Source of the DNA: Amphimedon queenslandica | Taxonomy: Eukaryota > Porifera > Demospongiae > Haplosclerida > Niphatidae | Direction of reading: 5' to 3' | Length of the DNA: 64,000 nt | Assembly: GCF_000090795.2 (NCBI RefSeq) | Contig: NW_003546460.1 | Span: forward strand, 46,291 to 110,290 | Shown here: positions 12,765 through 26,000 of the stretch, one piece after another | How positions within the stretch are numbered: position 1 is the first letter of the stretch | Layout of the letters: each line of letters opens with the position of its first letter | Notes under the pieces: model-generated | What the model was told of the DNA's origin: nothing | Databases searched by the model: none | Seen by the model: only the letters and a program-made list of their open reading frames with translations | Translations under genes and position numbers: made by a program

Positions 12765-15700
12765 GTAATAACCTCTGTATTATTCTCTTCATTAGAAGTG
12801 CCCCCTGATGCTATTTTCAATAAAACTGTCATTAATTCTTTGAGTCCTTTATTACAGTTAACTTTTGGCTCTGTCGTCACAATAGCCTAGAAGGAGAAAT
12901 GGGTGTGGTCATAAAATAATCATTAACTCTAACAATTAGTGTTTGGAATCAGCTCAAACTTTCTACACAACATAAGTACATGTATATGCATCAGAAAATG
13001 TAATAAAAATTGACAATTCTCTCCTTTTCATTTTTGGCAAAATTTGGCCCGAGACCATGTACTATAGTACAGGGAATTTTAACTGATTTTGGAGTAACTT
13101 TAAAAATTCGTAAAAAATCCAATTTTGATTGGAATCAGTTCAAACTTTCTACACAACATAAGTACATGTATATGCATCAGAAAATGTAATAAAAATGGAG
13201 AATTCTCTCCTAGTCATTTTTGGCAAAATTTGGCCAATGACCCTATACTATAATAGTACAGGGACTTTGAGCCAATTTTTGAGCAACTTAAAAATATTGA
13301 CTATTAATTTACCAGACAATAGTAGGGAAGTCCAGCGCTTCTCCTGGTCTGTGTTAGTGATTGTAAAGATGAGAGATCAATGAGATCTTCAATCCACTGA
13401 ACTGGTCTTGATGAGAGAGACGGAAGAGAAGAGTTCCATAAATACTCACACAATGAACTAAATCCAACATAAGCCATTTCAAAAGCACCACGATGTCTAG
13501 CCTCCGTCAACTGCTGTATCAACACTGAGCTGATTGAATCAACCTGTATCAATAAGAAATCAGTGTTAGTATCAATATCAGTGATCAAACACCCACACGG
13601 TTAATTACTTGTTCAATTGATAGGAGTCCTCCAATGGAAACAGCAGCTGTTCCTTTTCTCTTTTTCTTTCCCTCTCCCTCCTCCTCTCCTGATCTTTTTT
13701 GGTTGATTAAAGTTGTGAATATTTGAATAACCTCCTTCATGCAATGCCAGCAACATAACAGGACTGATTGAGAGTTTCCATGACAACTAGCTCCACCCTA
13801 AAAACACAAGGATTAATATTAAAGAATCCATCTCTCTCTCTCTCACGTCTGTTTCTTGTTCTTCGTTTGGTATGAAACCCTCAGGACTGCTGTTACATAC
13901 CACTGGAGAAACCAGTGCACTAATGGCAGTACAAGTCATTAATAGTTTATTAATAACTACATGACACTCCTCCAAGTCACGGGGTGACAGACCGCCCACA
14001 CTAATTAATAAAAATATTAAAATTATTAATAATAGAATATACTCACTTTATTAATTTCAATATTCCATTAATTGATTGCAATACTCCATACATCGGAGCA
14101 TTTAAAGAGCCTGTTACTAAGCTCCGCCTACATTGGGTCATGTGATCCTCCAGAACACTCAATAGAGATTCTATCAAAGTCAGTGAAGGGGGAAGACCCC
14201 TAGCAGGGGTTCCAGTAATCAGTGTGAAATTATATGCGAGTTGTGTTGGGTGAATGGTCAGTAATAGTGACATTAAATGACACCCAGTGGAGCAATTGTT
14301 GTATTTTGGACTCGTGATTAATTTATGGCAAAAATCCGAGAGATATTTTATATCGAAATCACTGAACTATGAGAGAAAAATATTAAATAAAACATATTAA
14401 TCTCACCATTTCTTTTTTGTTATTAAATATTTTCATTAATTCAATTGCTATTATTCTGTTGGACTCAAAAGTGTCCCATAGCACGTACACCAGACCCCTT
14501 GCCAACTGATCTGGAACCAGTGTTGAAAATTCAAACTGGGTCACCGAAGGGTTCCTGTACAGGTCACTCATTAGGAGTAAAATTGATAAAGAGAAATAAC
14601 GTCTTTGAAAACTATCAAATGGATGAGCAAGATTATTAAAACAAAGCGTTAATAATTGATGCAAAAAATCCTAAAAATAATAAATAAATATTACAATTAT
14701 TATAATAATTAACTTACTTTGTATTTATTTATTGATTTGTTTACGTCAATTGTTTGCTTGCTTTTCTCTTTTTCTTTCACAAGACGATAAACACCATCAT
14801 TAATCCGAAGAAATAACTTAAAAAGTAGACTTGATAATATACCTATCTCTCCCTCCCTCTCTCTCTACCTTTTACAAACCAGCCAGTACTTGTTCCCTTA
14901 GCGAGAGAGACTGGGAGTTCATGTGGTATTGTAAGGTCTCAAGGAGCACCTGCAACTGATAGACAGGTGGTAGGCTAGTCATGGACTTGCTCTCACAAAT
15001 AACTCTAAAAGCAAGTGAAATCGACTGAAGAGACAAACAGAAATTAGTTAAACANNNNNNNNNNNNNNNNNNNNNNNNNNNNNNNNNNNNNNNNNNNNNN
15101 NNNNNNNNNNNNNNNNNNNNNNNNNNNNNNNNNNNNNNNNNNNNNNNNNNNNNNNNNNNNNNNNNNNNNNNNNNNNNNNNNNNNNNNNNNNNNNNNNNNN
15201 NNNNNNNNNNNNNNNNNNNNNNNNNNNNNNNNNNNNNNNNNNNNNNNNNNNNNNNNNNNNNNNNNNNNNNNNNNNNNNNNNNNNNNNNNNNNNNNNNNNN
15301 NNNNNNNNNNNNNNNNNNNNNNNNNNNNNNNNNNNNNNNNNNNNNNNNNNNNNNNNNNNNNNNNNNNNNNNNNNNNNNNNNNNNNNNNNNNNNNNNNNNN
15401 NNNNNNNNNNNNNNNNNNNNNNNNNNNNNNNNNNNNNNNNNNNNNNNNNNNNNNNNNNNNNNNNNNNNNNNNNNNNNNNNNNNNNNNNNNNNNNNNNNNN
15501 NNNNNNNNNNNNNNNNNNNNNNNNNNNNNNNNNNNNNNNNNNNNNNNNNNNNNNNNNNNNNNNNNNNNNNNNNNNNNNNNNNNNNNNNNNNNNNNNNNNN
15601 NNNNNNNNNNNNNNNNNNNNNNNNNNNNNNNNNNNNNNNNNNNNNNNNNNNNNNNNNNNNNNNNNNNNNNNNNNNNNNNNNNNNNNNNNNNNNNNNNNNN

Positions 15701-18505
15701 NNNNNNNNNNNNNNNNNNNNNNNNNNNNNNNNNNNNNNNNNNNNNNNNNNNNNNNNNNNNNNNNNNNNNNNNAGTACGTCAGTTTGATCACATGACACGT
15801 CACGTGATACTTCTTCTATTGCTTCGTTAACTAGCCTCAAAGCTGTAGGTGTGGCCAGGAACACAGACCCAATACAATACTGCAAATAATCATTAATTAA
15901 TTATTAATGATAGGGGCTCCTCGTTTTACCTGCTTAACGTGTTCTTTAGCTAAAGATCCACCAATTAATAATGTATTAATTAGCGGATATAGCCACACCT
16001 TTTTTAGTAGGCGAACACAATTAAATATTAATTAAGAATTAAAATTACCTTTTTCCAGTTTTCCGGCTCTGTCTGAACAAAATGAGACTTTATCAATAAA
16101 CTCCACAATTCTCCAGCCTAAAATGACCCAATGAAGCCCCACCCATAACCCCACCCACCTTACAAGCAAGACTCTGTTGTCCCATAGTACCCATCAGTTC
16201 AGCTGGTAGAGAAGGAGAGAGGGAGAGTAACAAGGAGGCACTAACGTGGGGAGATACTGCCGATAATAAAGAATACTTTCCACGTGATGGGGAACTTAAT
16301 GAAAGAAGTGTTGAACAAAGTGATTGGAGATAGCGCTCAAATTTAGCATCTATAAAAGGATTAATTAAGAGGGTGTGGTTATATAATTAATACCTTTTTC
16401 TTTTAATTTGACGTAAATACTAACAAGGTTCTCAAATATTAGCCTACACTGATGTCTGATGACCTGTCATTAATTAATTATTCATATATCAATTAACTAA
16501 TAATTGGCCACACCCCTCTTACATCAATAGGCTCTTCCCAGTGAGTCCATATATACTCCATTAATTTACTGATCAGTGTACCATCAGGTGATAGATCAGT
16601 ATCACTGATATTAATGAATGTTAATACTTCACTACTAAAAATTTATCAGATTACCTAATAAAAGTTTGTATATTTACTCAAACCTTAAGACAGTTGACCA
16701 ATGAGATAAAGTACGAGCAGCAACATATCTGTCAGAAGAATCTGTGAGACTAAAAAATAAAATAAAAATAAAAAATAATAATAACATTACACTATAGACT
16801 TGCTGACTAAATGGCTTGTAACTTGAAAAATTAAAGTCGGAATCAGCTCAAACTTTCTACACAGCATAAGGACATCAATATGTATCAGAAAATGTAATAA
16901 AAATTGGGGGTGATTTCGGAGCCATTTTTTGAAAAAGTCCCTGTACTATAATAGTCCATGGTTTTTTCCAAAAAATGGCTCTGAAATCACCCACAATTTT
17001 TTATTACATTTTTGATACATATTGATGCACTTATGCTGTGTAGAAAGTTTGAGCTGATTCCGACTTCAATTTTTCGAGTTACGGCCATTTTAAACCTTAT
17101 CTCATAGCAGCTGTAGTGTATATCAAGTATAAACTCACTCCTTCATTAATCCAGTCAGTACTGGGAACAGCCACAATAAAAATGGCTGACTTCTGTCTCC
17201 CCCACCTCTTTCATCCTTCTCCTCCATCTTGATACATAACAAATCTTTTCCTGACAACTTAGCCAACAGCCCATGGACTAGTGCTAGTCTGCTTAATGGA
17301 GGATAGCAGTAATCTCCTTCTGTGAGCCACTTCTTTGCTAGTGGAGGGAGAACAGGTTGAAGAGAAGGAGAGAGGGTTGCTATGACAACAATGGAGACCA
17401 TGGCAACCGAAATACGAGTGTCCCTTGAAATTTGAATACCTGATAATAATAATAATAATAATAAATAAATAAATGTTCCTATTACTTGTTTCTTTTAGAA
17501 TATTATCTGTCAATATTTGTATTTCTTTAAGTTGTTGTACCAGTTGACCAGTGTCCCTCCCATTCGACCACTTGATTTCACTTGGGCGTACCGTTAGGCT
17601 CTTTGATGATGTAATGATGATGTCATCAAGGTCACATGACCCAGAGTCACATGATTGGATTAATGCCACTAGTAGACGATTACAAAAATGAAGAATGTTA
17701 AGTAAAACTTTAGACAAAGAAAATAGAAGATTTTGAAATTCAATCGACCTAAGAATTAATAATTAACAATAAACAAAAAATAAAAAATTACTTTAAAAAA
17801 GATTTCCAGTATTCTTTAAATGACAAGGTTAGCCAATTAATAACTATAAATTTTACTGGTCAATCAGTTCAAATTTAGTTGACGGTACCTTGTGGCAGAG
17901 CAATATGGAGTACCCTCCCCCCAGGAGGATAATACTCCATTAACGACTGGACGTAATCAATTAGTTCATTAGCCACACCTACTGTATTAATTAATCCATT
18001 TAATGTATTCAAAATGGCCGCCTCAATTAGTAGAGGTTTGAATTGCCATACAGCTGTAATGGTACTAAAAATAAATAAATAAATAAAATTAAAAAAATAA
18101 TATAATACCTTGCAATTGTTCTTTGCAATGGATGGCGTGGCTCACAAACTGAATGCATTTGAACCAAAACATTAAGGACTATGATCAGATCAGTGTGATC
18201 AGAATCAGTGTTAACATGATTTTCGGATCTTATAGCTAAAATATCAACCTGTACCTAATAAAAAATAAAATTACAAAAATAATAATCAATTATATAATAC
18301 CTTTTTAACGCTGGATAATTGTGTTGATAAGTCCTTGGAATCTAAAACTGAATTTATAAAATCTAAAAATGAAAAACCATCAAATCATCAGCAAATAGAG
18401 ACAATGGCTACTTTTAAATTTATCTTCAGTTATTTTTGTTGTCTCTCTCTTCCATTTCTCCTCCAGTTCTGAGCTAAAACACTGACACTGCTTCTTTCTG
18501 CTCAT
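10302..18505 (-). CDS. THADA: THADA homologue (tRNA 2'-O-methylation cofactor, Trm732 family)
   Basis: THADA/Trm732 is a large HEAT/ARM-repeat scaffold that partners the FTSJ1/Trm7 methyltransferase to 2'-O-methylate tRNA position 32; in animals it is also linked to energy balance. The start at 18505 begins MSRKKQCQC. Recognition rests on two conserved family blocks: TRRSAGLPYY (about 13360-13310) and WKCRVLASQALLP followed by NLLHGSLL (about 12035-11905). The rest is Leu-rich helical repeat spread over about 25 small exons, with HEAT-like stretches at about 17400-17135, 14273-14043 and 11054-10302. The 718-bp N gap (15055-15772) removes coding sequence. Introns hold copies of the dispersed repeat (12945-13305; 16812-17097) and (TAA)n tracts. 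Stop is TAA at 10302-10304. Individual exon borders are not resolved. Confidence 0.85.
12058..12151. repeat. (TAA)n microsatellite
   Basis: About 30 uninterrupted trinucleotide units lie in a THADA intron. A second tract lies at about 12711-12765 in another intron. Confidence 0.95.
12945..13305. repeat. Two tandem copies of the 186-bp repeat family, THADA intron
   Basis: GGAATCAG-T/C-TCAAACTTTC starts at 12945 and again at 13131, a period of 186 bp, the same period as the array at 52027. On the plus strand the copies read as the reverse complement of the 52027 units. They contain GTACTATAGTACAGGG or a close variant. Confidence 0.85.
15055..15772. other. Assembly gap (718 N) inside THADA
   Basis: A run of N. 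Flanking sequence on both sides is THADA coding sequence, so one or more exons are hidden. The open reading frame running through the gap is an artefact. Confidence 1.
16812..17097. repeat. Fold-back element (long inverted repeat)
   Basis: The left arm begins near 16815 (AACTTGAAAAATTAAAGTCG, then GGAATCAGCTCAAACTTTC). The right arm ends near 17090 with its reverse complement (GAAAGTTTGAGCTGATTCCG, then ACTTCAATTTTTCGAGTTA). Arms are about 120 bp around a centre with CCCTGTACTATAATAGTCC. It lies in a THADA intron and is related to the 186-bp family and to copies at 2310-2600 and 60940-61200. Confidence 0.8.
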
Positions 18506-18867
18506 TTTCACACAAGTACACGTGTAGTAGGTGTGGCTAATTAATATTCATTGTTAATTATTAGTCTCAAAAATACTGTAATAATAATAAGAGTGTCATT
18601 TAATTTAGTAATAATGTACAAAATGAAGGGATGAGTGAAGGAGGAGGAGGTGTGTTAGGATTGGGTGAGATGATCAGGTTGGCTTCTTAGCAGTTGGTTT
18701 AGTAGTAGAACTAATGAAGAGAAGTTAAGGAAGAAGAACATGGATAAACTGGTTGATGATAATAATTACTGAATATAACAGAAGAATCGTGTGATTATCA
18801 TTGTTATATTGAAAGTGAAAGGTTTATTGGTAATGGGTTAACATGAATGTGTTAATGATGATGATTA
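18506..18867. other. Intergenic region THADA / THOC2
   Basis: Minus-strand interval of 362 bp between the THOC2 stop and the THADA start. It should hold the THOC2 3' UTR (a minus-strand AATAAA lies near 18826) and the THADA promoter. No gene seen. Confidence 0.6.
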
Positions 18868-21111
18868 TTATAATGGAGAGAATGGATACAGTTTCTTAAT
18901 CTTTTCTTCAGTCACAAGAGCAGCAGGAGGACTCTGTAAAAATAAATAAAATAAAATGTAAATTAATTAATTAATAATAATATATACTTTTGCTCTTTTC
19001 TTGCTAACATCAGCCTTGTCACTTTTAACAACTTTGATTATTCTTTTCTAAAAACAACAACAACAACAACAACAACAACAATAAATAAATAAATAATAAT
19101 TCCTTTAAAGTACTTTAGGTTCTGGTTGAGCTGCAGCTGGTGTTTCTTTAGAAGAGTCACCAGGTGCTGATTCCCGCCTTTTCTTAACAGCTTCACTATT
19201 GGTAGGAGGATCCTTATCAGGTAACCTCTCCTATAATGATCAGTATAATAAATAAAGGCTGGAAAAGAGGGAGAGTATTACCTACCCTTTTCCTCTCTGG
19301 TTTTGGTGTAGCAACATTATTTGAGGTCTTTCCACTAGTTTTATCTCCTCCTTCTCCTCCAGTAGGAGTAGCAGCTGCTGCTGTTGTGGTTGTTGTAACC
19401 TTTTTATCAGTTGATGGGGAGGAGGCATGTCCCGCCTACACAATTAATTGATCAAAATGGCCGACAAGGTTTCCATACTTTAGCGGGTGTGGATGTTTCC
19501 TCAACCTTTCTTTTCTTTGAATCTGCAACAAAAACGCCAAGATTAAAAAATATTTTTTTTTAAATTATATTTTTAGTGGCTCAGTGTTGGTATAGTAACT
19601 ATCTGTCATTTGATTGGTCAGAAACACGGACCAATAGCTTCATCATAGCCACAGCAGCAAAAAACCAAACCCACCTTTATCATGAGTTTCAGATGAATTT
19701 GATTGGCCGCCTGTGGTTGTTGGGTGTGGTCTCCTCTGACCACGAGGTGAGTCGGAATCAGTTGGACGAGTGACACGCCCACTTGGTAACTTCTCTAAAG
19801 ATAACATAGGCACTACATAAAAATACAATAATTTAATTAATTAATTAATCATGCGTGCGTGTATGCATACAGACAGACCTTTTTTAGATTCAAGAGTGGG
19901 CGTGGTGACCACACCTTTCTTTGGTTCGGTGGTACTAGTGGCTGTGGCTTGAATCACTTCATCTTTCTTGATATTTTTAGCGTCAAAAGTAGGTGTGGTT
20001 TGTGACGAAACAGGCTCAGTTTTAACAGGTTTACTTGTCTTGACTTCCTCCGATTGTTTGGTTTTTGAATCAGTTGATTTGTGATCAACTTTAGACGATG
20101 ATTTAGGCTCTACTTTATCAGCAGCTGCTCCTGTCTTTGCAGTAGCATTATTATTATTATTAGCAGTAGCAGTAGGGGTAGTGGTTGATGACACTCTCTC
20201 AGCACTGGGGGTTCTTTTAGATTCAGAACCTCCTCCGCCAGTTTTTGGGGTACTAGTCTTGTCTGTCTTTGATTCGCTTGGTTTTGGAATACTCTTTGGT
20301 TTCTCAGTCCGTTCAGTACTAGAGGGTTTCTCAGTAGCGGGCGGAGTCGGTACTTTATTTTCGGAGGATTTTACTTTTTCTGGTACTTTGGGAGCTTTAG
20401 TCGATACTTTGGGTTTTTCAGGAGGTTTGGGTTTATCGCTCGTTTGAGATGATGATGGAGCTGGTTTAGGTTTGGGTTTCTCATCTTTACCGTTTGATAA
20501 GGTATCGGGTTCCTCCTTCTTAATGACCTGTTAATTAATAATAGTAATTAATGAATAAAATTAATTATGAAAATAATGAATTACCTTCTCATGGAATTCT
20601 GTCTCAGGAATAAGATTAGGGGCTTGTGTTTTCAGCATACCAGCATAACTAAAAATATAATAATAATAATAACAACAAATAAAAATTTTATCATAATTAT
20701 CAATGATTGTTAATGTTCCTCTCTCTATCTTACCCGATTGCTAGTACATAAAGATCCTGTCTTTTGTCTTTCTCTTCTTCAATGATCTTACCAACCCTTC
20801 TCTCCAGTACCAAAGAGAGGTGCTCCACTTTTGGATAATGTGGCAAGATCTAAATAAAGATAGAAGAGAAGACACAGAATAATGACACTAATAAAGAATA
20901 CATTGATACCTTTGTTAATAGCAATAGTCCATTCCTGATTTGAATGTAGTCTTTGGATTCCAGACACATCACTAGGGATTTGGTTATCTTGTAGTGCCAC
21001 TTGTGGGTCACATGACGATAGTTCTCGTAGTCTAAATTGAGTTTCTCATTGCCAGAGGCTGAGGACTTCATCGTAGAGACAAAACCCTGAGTATTAGCAC
21101 ACTCCTAGATA

Positions 21112-21150
<39 letters not shown>

Positions 21151-23026
21151 TAATAGCTTACAGCCATATAAATTGATTCACTGTTATGCCAGCGACCGAT
21201 CATCTCAAGCAAATAGTACAAGAAATGACCTAAAAATCGATATCAAATCAATATCAGTGATTCACTGATTCCAGTGTCAAATCTTACCATATCTTCTGAC
21301 TTCATTCTCAGTACAGGCAGACACAGTGCAGGAAACATCAGAAAACAACTAAAGAAAATCAAAAATAAATAAAATATTATTTTAATAATAAATAAATAAA
21401 ATAAATAAATCACATTGCTTGTCAGTATTGGTGAGATATCAATCAGATATTTCTCAGTAACACGGACCAATAACTTCATCATTACAATGTGCATTAAATC
21501 AGTGTTAACTCTGCGTTAAGTATGCATTAACACAATGCTAACTCTTGCATTAACTCAGTGTTAACTCACTTTATCCAGTAGCAGTATTGTAGAGAAGTTA
21601 GGAGTCTCCAGTATGTGAAGTGTTTGTATGAATTTGGCACAATATATCGCATCAAGAGTAGTGAACCGGCACCTGGGGAATATACACAGCTGCAACAAGC
21701 GATTCAATGTACGACTTTTAAGAACACCTGGTGAAAGGATCAGTATGGAATCAGAATCAAATCAAATGAAATCAGAATCAATGATTCAGTATTGGTATGA
21801 GTATCAGATCAGTATGGATCAGTAACACGGACCAATAATATCATCACAATCATCAATTCATCATCATCATTATTAATAACTAACATACGTGGATTGATAA
21901 ACGAGTCCTTCTGGTTTCTCAAGTAGCTGATGATCAGCTGATGGTTATCCTCTTGTCTCTTCTTCTCTTCCATCAGTTTATCAATGAGGGCCTGGGACCG
22001 CTCCTGCTCCTTCTTCTTCTTACTAGCCGGCTAGGGGAGGGAGGTGCTAAAGTATCGTACATGTACGTATTACATCTATTAGTACATGATGCATCACAAT
22101 CAGTTTATTAATAATTAATATTTTCATTAGGATCAATCGAAAGATGGTGATTGATTATTCATCATCTGTGACACAGTGGGCAGAGCCAGTTATTAATATT
22201 ATGGGTGGAGCTAGTTATTAACTAATAGTTATTACCATTTCTTGATTGTTCTCCAGTGTTTGTATAACGTCTTTAGCTTTGTTAATCTCATCATTGTACC
22301 GCTCCTTGGGAACATGAAGATCATATAAGGACAGGGACCAGAAAGCAACATAGAACGAACAACTAAAATAAATAAATAAACAAATAAATAAATGAATATT
22401 AATAAACACATACTTGATGTCTTCCCAGACTTTGCTCGGTTGAAGTGGTCTGACTGATTCTATAATTGGACCAAAGACTTCCTCACATGATGTAATGAAG
22501 TGTTTCTAAAAATAGATATTGGAATTTATAAATAGAACAATATTAATTCTTTCTCCACACCTCCTGTCGGTTCATTATTGATTTCTTGCTTTCGTTTGAG
22601 ACATTTTTAAAGGATTTCTCTAACTCTGCAAACTTGACCTAAAAATAGAACAATGACATCATAATGACATCATAATGACATCATGAAGCTAATAATAGAA
22701 ATATTAATTATAATAATTAGTGGATCAGACAGTACGGAGACTGAAAATTCATCAAAAATAATAAGAATTGTCATAAAAATATCATCATATCCACCGTCCA
22801 CACACTTGTTTAAGCCAAACCTCTTTCAACCCCTGCCCCCTTTCCTTACTCCAATGCTTGAGAATATCTTTGGTCTATAAAGGAAGAACGCTACGTCCCC
22901 CGTCATCCTATACTCCTGTATCAGGGTATCTAGGGAAGGGACTCTCTTAGAGTACTCGTCAGGACTTAAATGAGATGAGAGGAAACCACCAAACTGAACC
23001 AGAGTATCCATACACTAGGAGAATTA

Positions 23027-23075
<49 letters not shown>

Positions 23076-26000
23076 TTATATATGGAATACAAGGTACATG
23101 TATGTGTATCATGTACTATAGTAGTATACTTCAGAAATAATAATAAATATTTTCATATTTTATTCATCAATCGAAAGATGGTGATTAACTGTTCATCATT
23201 AGTATACCACAATGGAGTAACTTTTAAAAATTCATAAAAAATCCAAATTTGATTGGAATCAGCTTAAACTTTTACACAACATAAGTACATGTATATGCAT
23301 CAGGGAATGTAATAAAAATGGAGAGTTCTCTACTTTCCATTTTTGGCAAAATCCCTGTACTGTAGTAAAGGGACTTGTGTCTGATTTTGGAGAAACTTTA
23401 ACAGAACTAGCTTAAATTTTCTACACAACATAAGTACATGTATGTGCATCATCATAATATATGTATAATAAAACTTACATTGTCATACATGGAGCAGACT
23501 AGTTTCAAGTGAAGATGGCTCCCATCTCTATAGACTATACAGTCTCTCTGTTGAGCTGTCAGTAGACACAAGGGGAGACAGAGATTAGAATCAACTAGTG
23601 CTTCACGTAAACGCTGAGATGATTTCTTAGTGTTACGAACTTGAGAAAAATAACCACCCTGTATCCAAGAGAGAGAGAGAGAGAGAAATATATAATAGTA
23701 AAATTTATAAAAATAATATTAATAATTATAATCAATGGTGTCTATAAGTATGTATCATTACGCTAAACAATATTTACAGTTTTGATACTCCTACCCTCGT
23801 ACCAGTACATGTAGGAGAGGCAGACTACGAGCCATAGAGTCTGGACAAACACCATCAATTCCAGGAAAAGTAGTAATTAGTCCTGGTTGAGAAGATCAAG
23901 TATGTGCAGTAGAGACTGACATTACCAGGAATAGTAGCAACTAGTTGGAGTTGCTGTGATAGAATGTAACAGACAGTTAGTTTTTAATGGAGTGTTATCA
24001 TAAAAAATGTCACCTGATGCTGCTTAGGTGTAGCTACTATAGCAACATTAAGGAATGCTGCTCTTGGTGACTGTGTGTATAAAAGGAAATGTTTCATTGT
24101 AATCAGGCAAAAAAAAAACATTTTAAAAGATTAACAAAATGAATGTGGCAGGAGCTACGACAGAGAAACGACTCACCAAGGTTAGCTAAAATATTACATA
24201 CAAACATTGTATTTTATTATTCTTCATTTCATATTTTAGATTATTAAAAAAAAGGTAAATAGTACAACTCAAACATTACACTCCAATTCCTTTCACTTTA
24301 TGTTTAGGTCAAAGCTACAGATATAATACTCAGCATTGCAGTAGTCCTCATATTTCCTTTTGATCTACTTAACACGCTGGCCATAGTAAGCTGGCGTCGT
24401 GGTAATGGAGGAGAAATACCTACAAGAGCTAGGATTGGGTTTTATTTTGCATTTGTTGCCCTATATCTTGTTACTGCTCTTTTTGTAACAACAGCAATTT
24501 CATGCAACAAAAGGCTGTATAAGGCATGGAAAAAAAAGCAATGCAGGCCAATATGTTCATGTCACAAAAGGCATTACATGCAAAATTGTAAGAAGATAGC
24601 TTTGTTTGTTCTCGAAATATTAGCCATTTTAAGTGTTGCAGTATACTTCTTTGGAGATAACTTTGCTGAAGCGATACCTAACAATGATAGTGTCAAATAT
24701 GTGTCAGGAGGACTCATTGGTACTGCACTTGTTTCACTATATATTTTCAATTTTATTCATGGTAAAATAAAGGATTCTAACAAAAAGGAAGAAAACTTAA
24801 TTGAAAAATCTCTTAAAAAAGGCAAAATCAACGAAATTGAATGGGATAAAAGAAACAAAAAAAGAAACGCAAAGTTTTATGAGGCACTTTACATGTTAAT
24901 ACTTGAAGCATTTGGGTTTATTCCATTGATTGATGGTGGCTATACCTTACTTTTAGAACTTGATGATCCGTGTGAAAATAGAAAAAAAACAAAATTCTTC
25001 ATTCTCCTGTGGGTTATTTATGCACTCATATTAGCTCTAATAGTAGTATATGTAATGCTTAGGCCGTGTATTGTCATGTTGAAGTTAACAAGTCAAAAAA
25101 TAAAAATCAATCAGAATTTCGAAGGATCATGTAATGAAGAAGTAACCAACTATGGTGGAACAGTCACGTGTACATACAAGACTGAAAATATTCAAAGAAA
25201 TGATGATGGTACTCGTACAATTACTGGATATGAAGATGTGATGATTGAAGGAGGAGTAACAAAAAGCAATAGCCAAACAACCATTAAAGGAATATTCAAC
25301 ACTCAGCCTGTAACAATAGCAGTCATTGGAGGGAAACAACCAAATGGCAAAAATGGAGGAACAACAATTATTGAAGGAAGAGACATCATTGCAGAAGGAG
25401 ATCTTATATTTGTCAATGGAACAATAGAAAATAAAGAAGGAAACAATCGACAACAACAAGACGGACAACAACAACAAGAAGAAGATAGACAACAACGTGC
25501 TTTAATAATTGAAGGAAGAATAAAGAGGCAACAAAATGAAGAAAATGAGAATGGAGAACATACATGTACTTTAACAATCGAAGGAGGAATTACAAGCATC
25601 ATTGGTGGAACAACAACGCTCACTGCAGACAGTGCTGAAATTAAAGGTGCAACAGTTCAAAATGAAGATGACGCCCTACATTATAGTGGAGTATGCTGTG
25701 AAAACAATACATGTACAAGTTTATGTTGCTTGACTAAATGTACATGTAATAGCAACCATTACTTAATAAAGTCATGGAACAACTTAGTAACAAAATGGAA
25801 CTGGACCATAGCTGGATTTCTTTACATCATATTAATCCTCAGCTTCTTTTGTATTGCATCATTTTTGGTTGCTGATAATATTCAACCTTTGGAATGTACA
25901 CTTGAAATACACAACAATGAATTAGAAGATGGTCTTAACATTAGGATAGGCTTGCTATGTGTCTCTTTTGTATGCTATGTAATATGTATGGTTCTAGCAA

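Noticed and set aside
14872-15885. 337-aa minus-strand frame across the N run
   Set aside because: Its middle is assembly gap; only the ends are THADA exon sequence.
22683-22880. Plus-strand 65-aa frame
   Set aside because: Overlaps a THOC2 exon on the minus strand and a repeat remnant; no coding signal.
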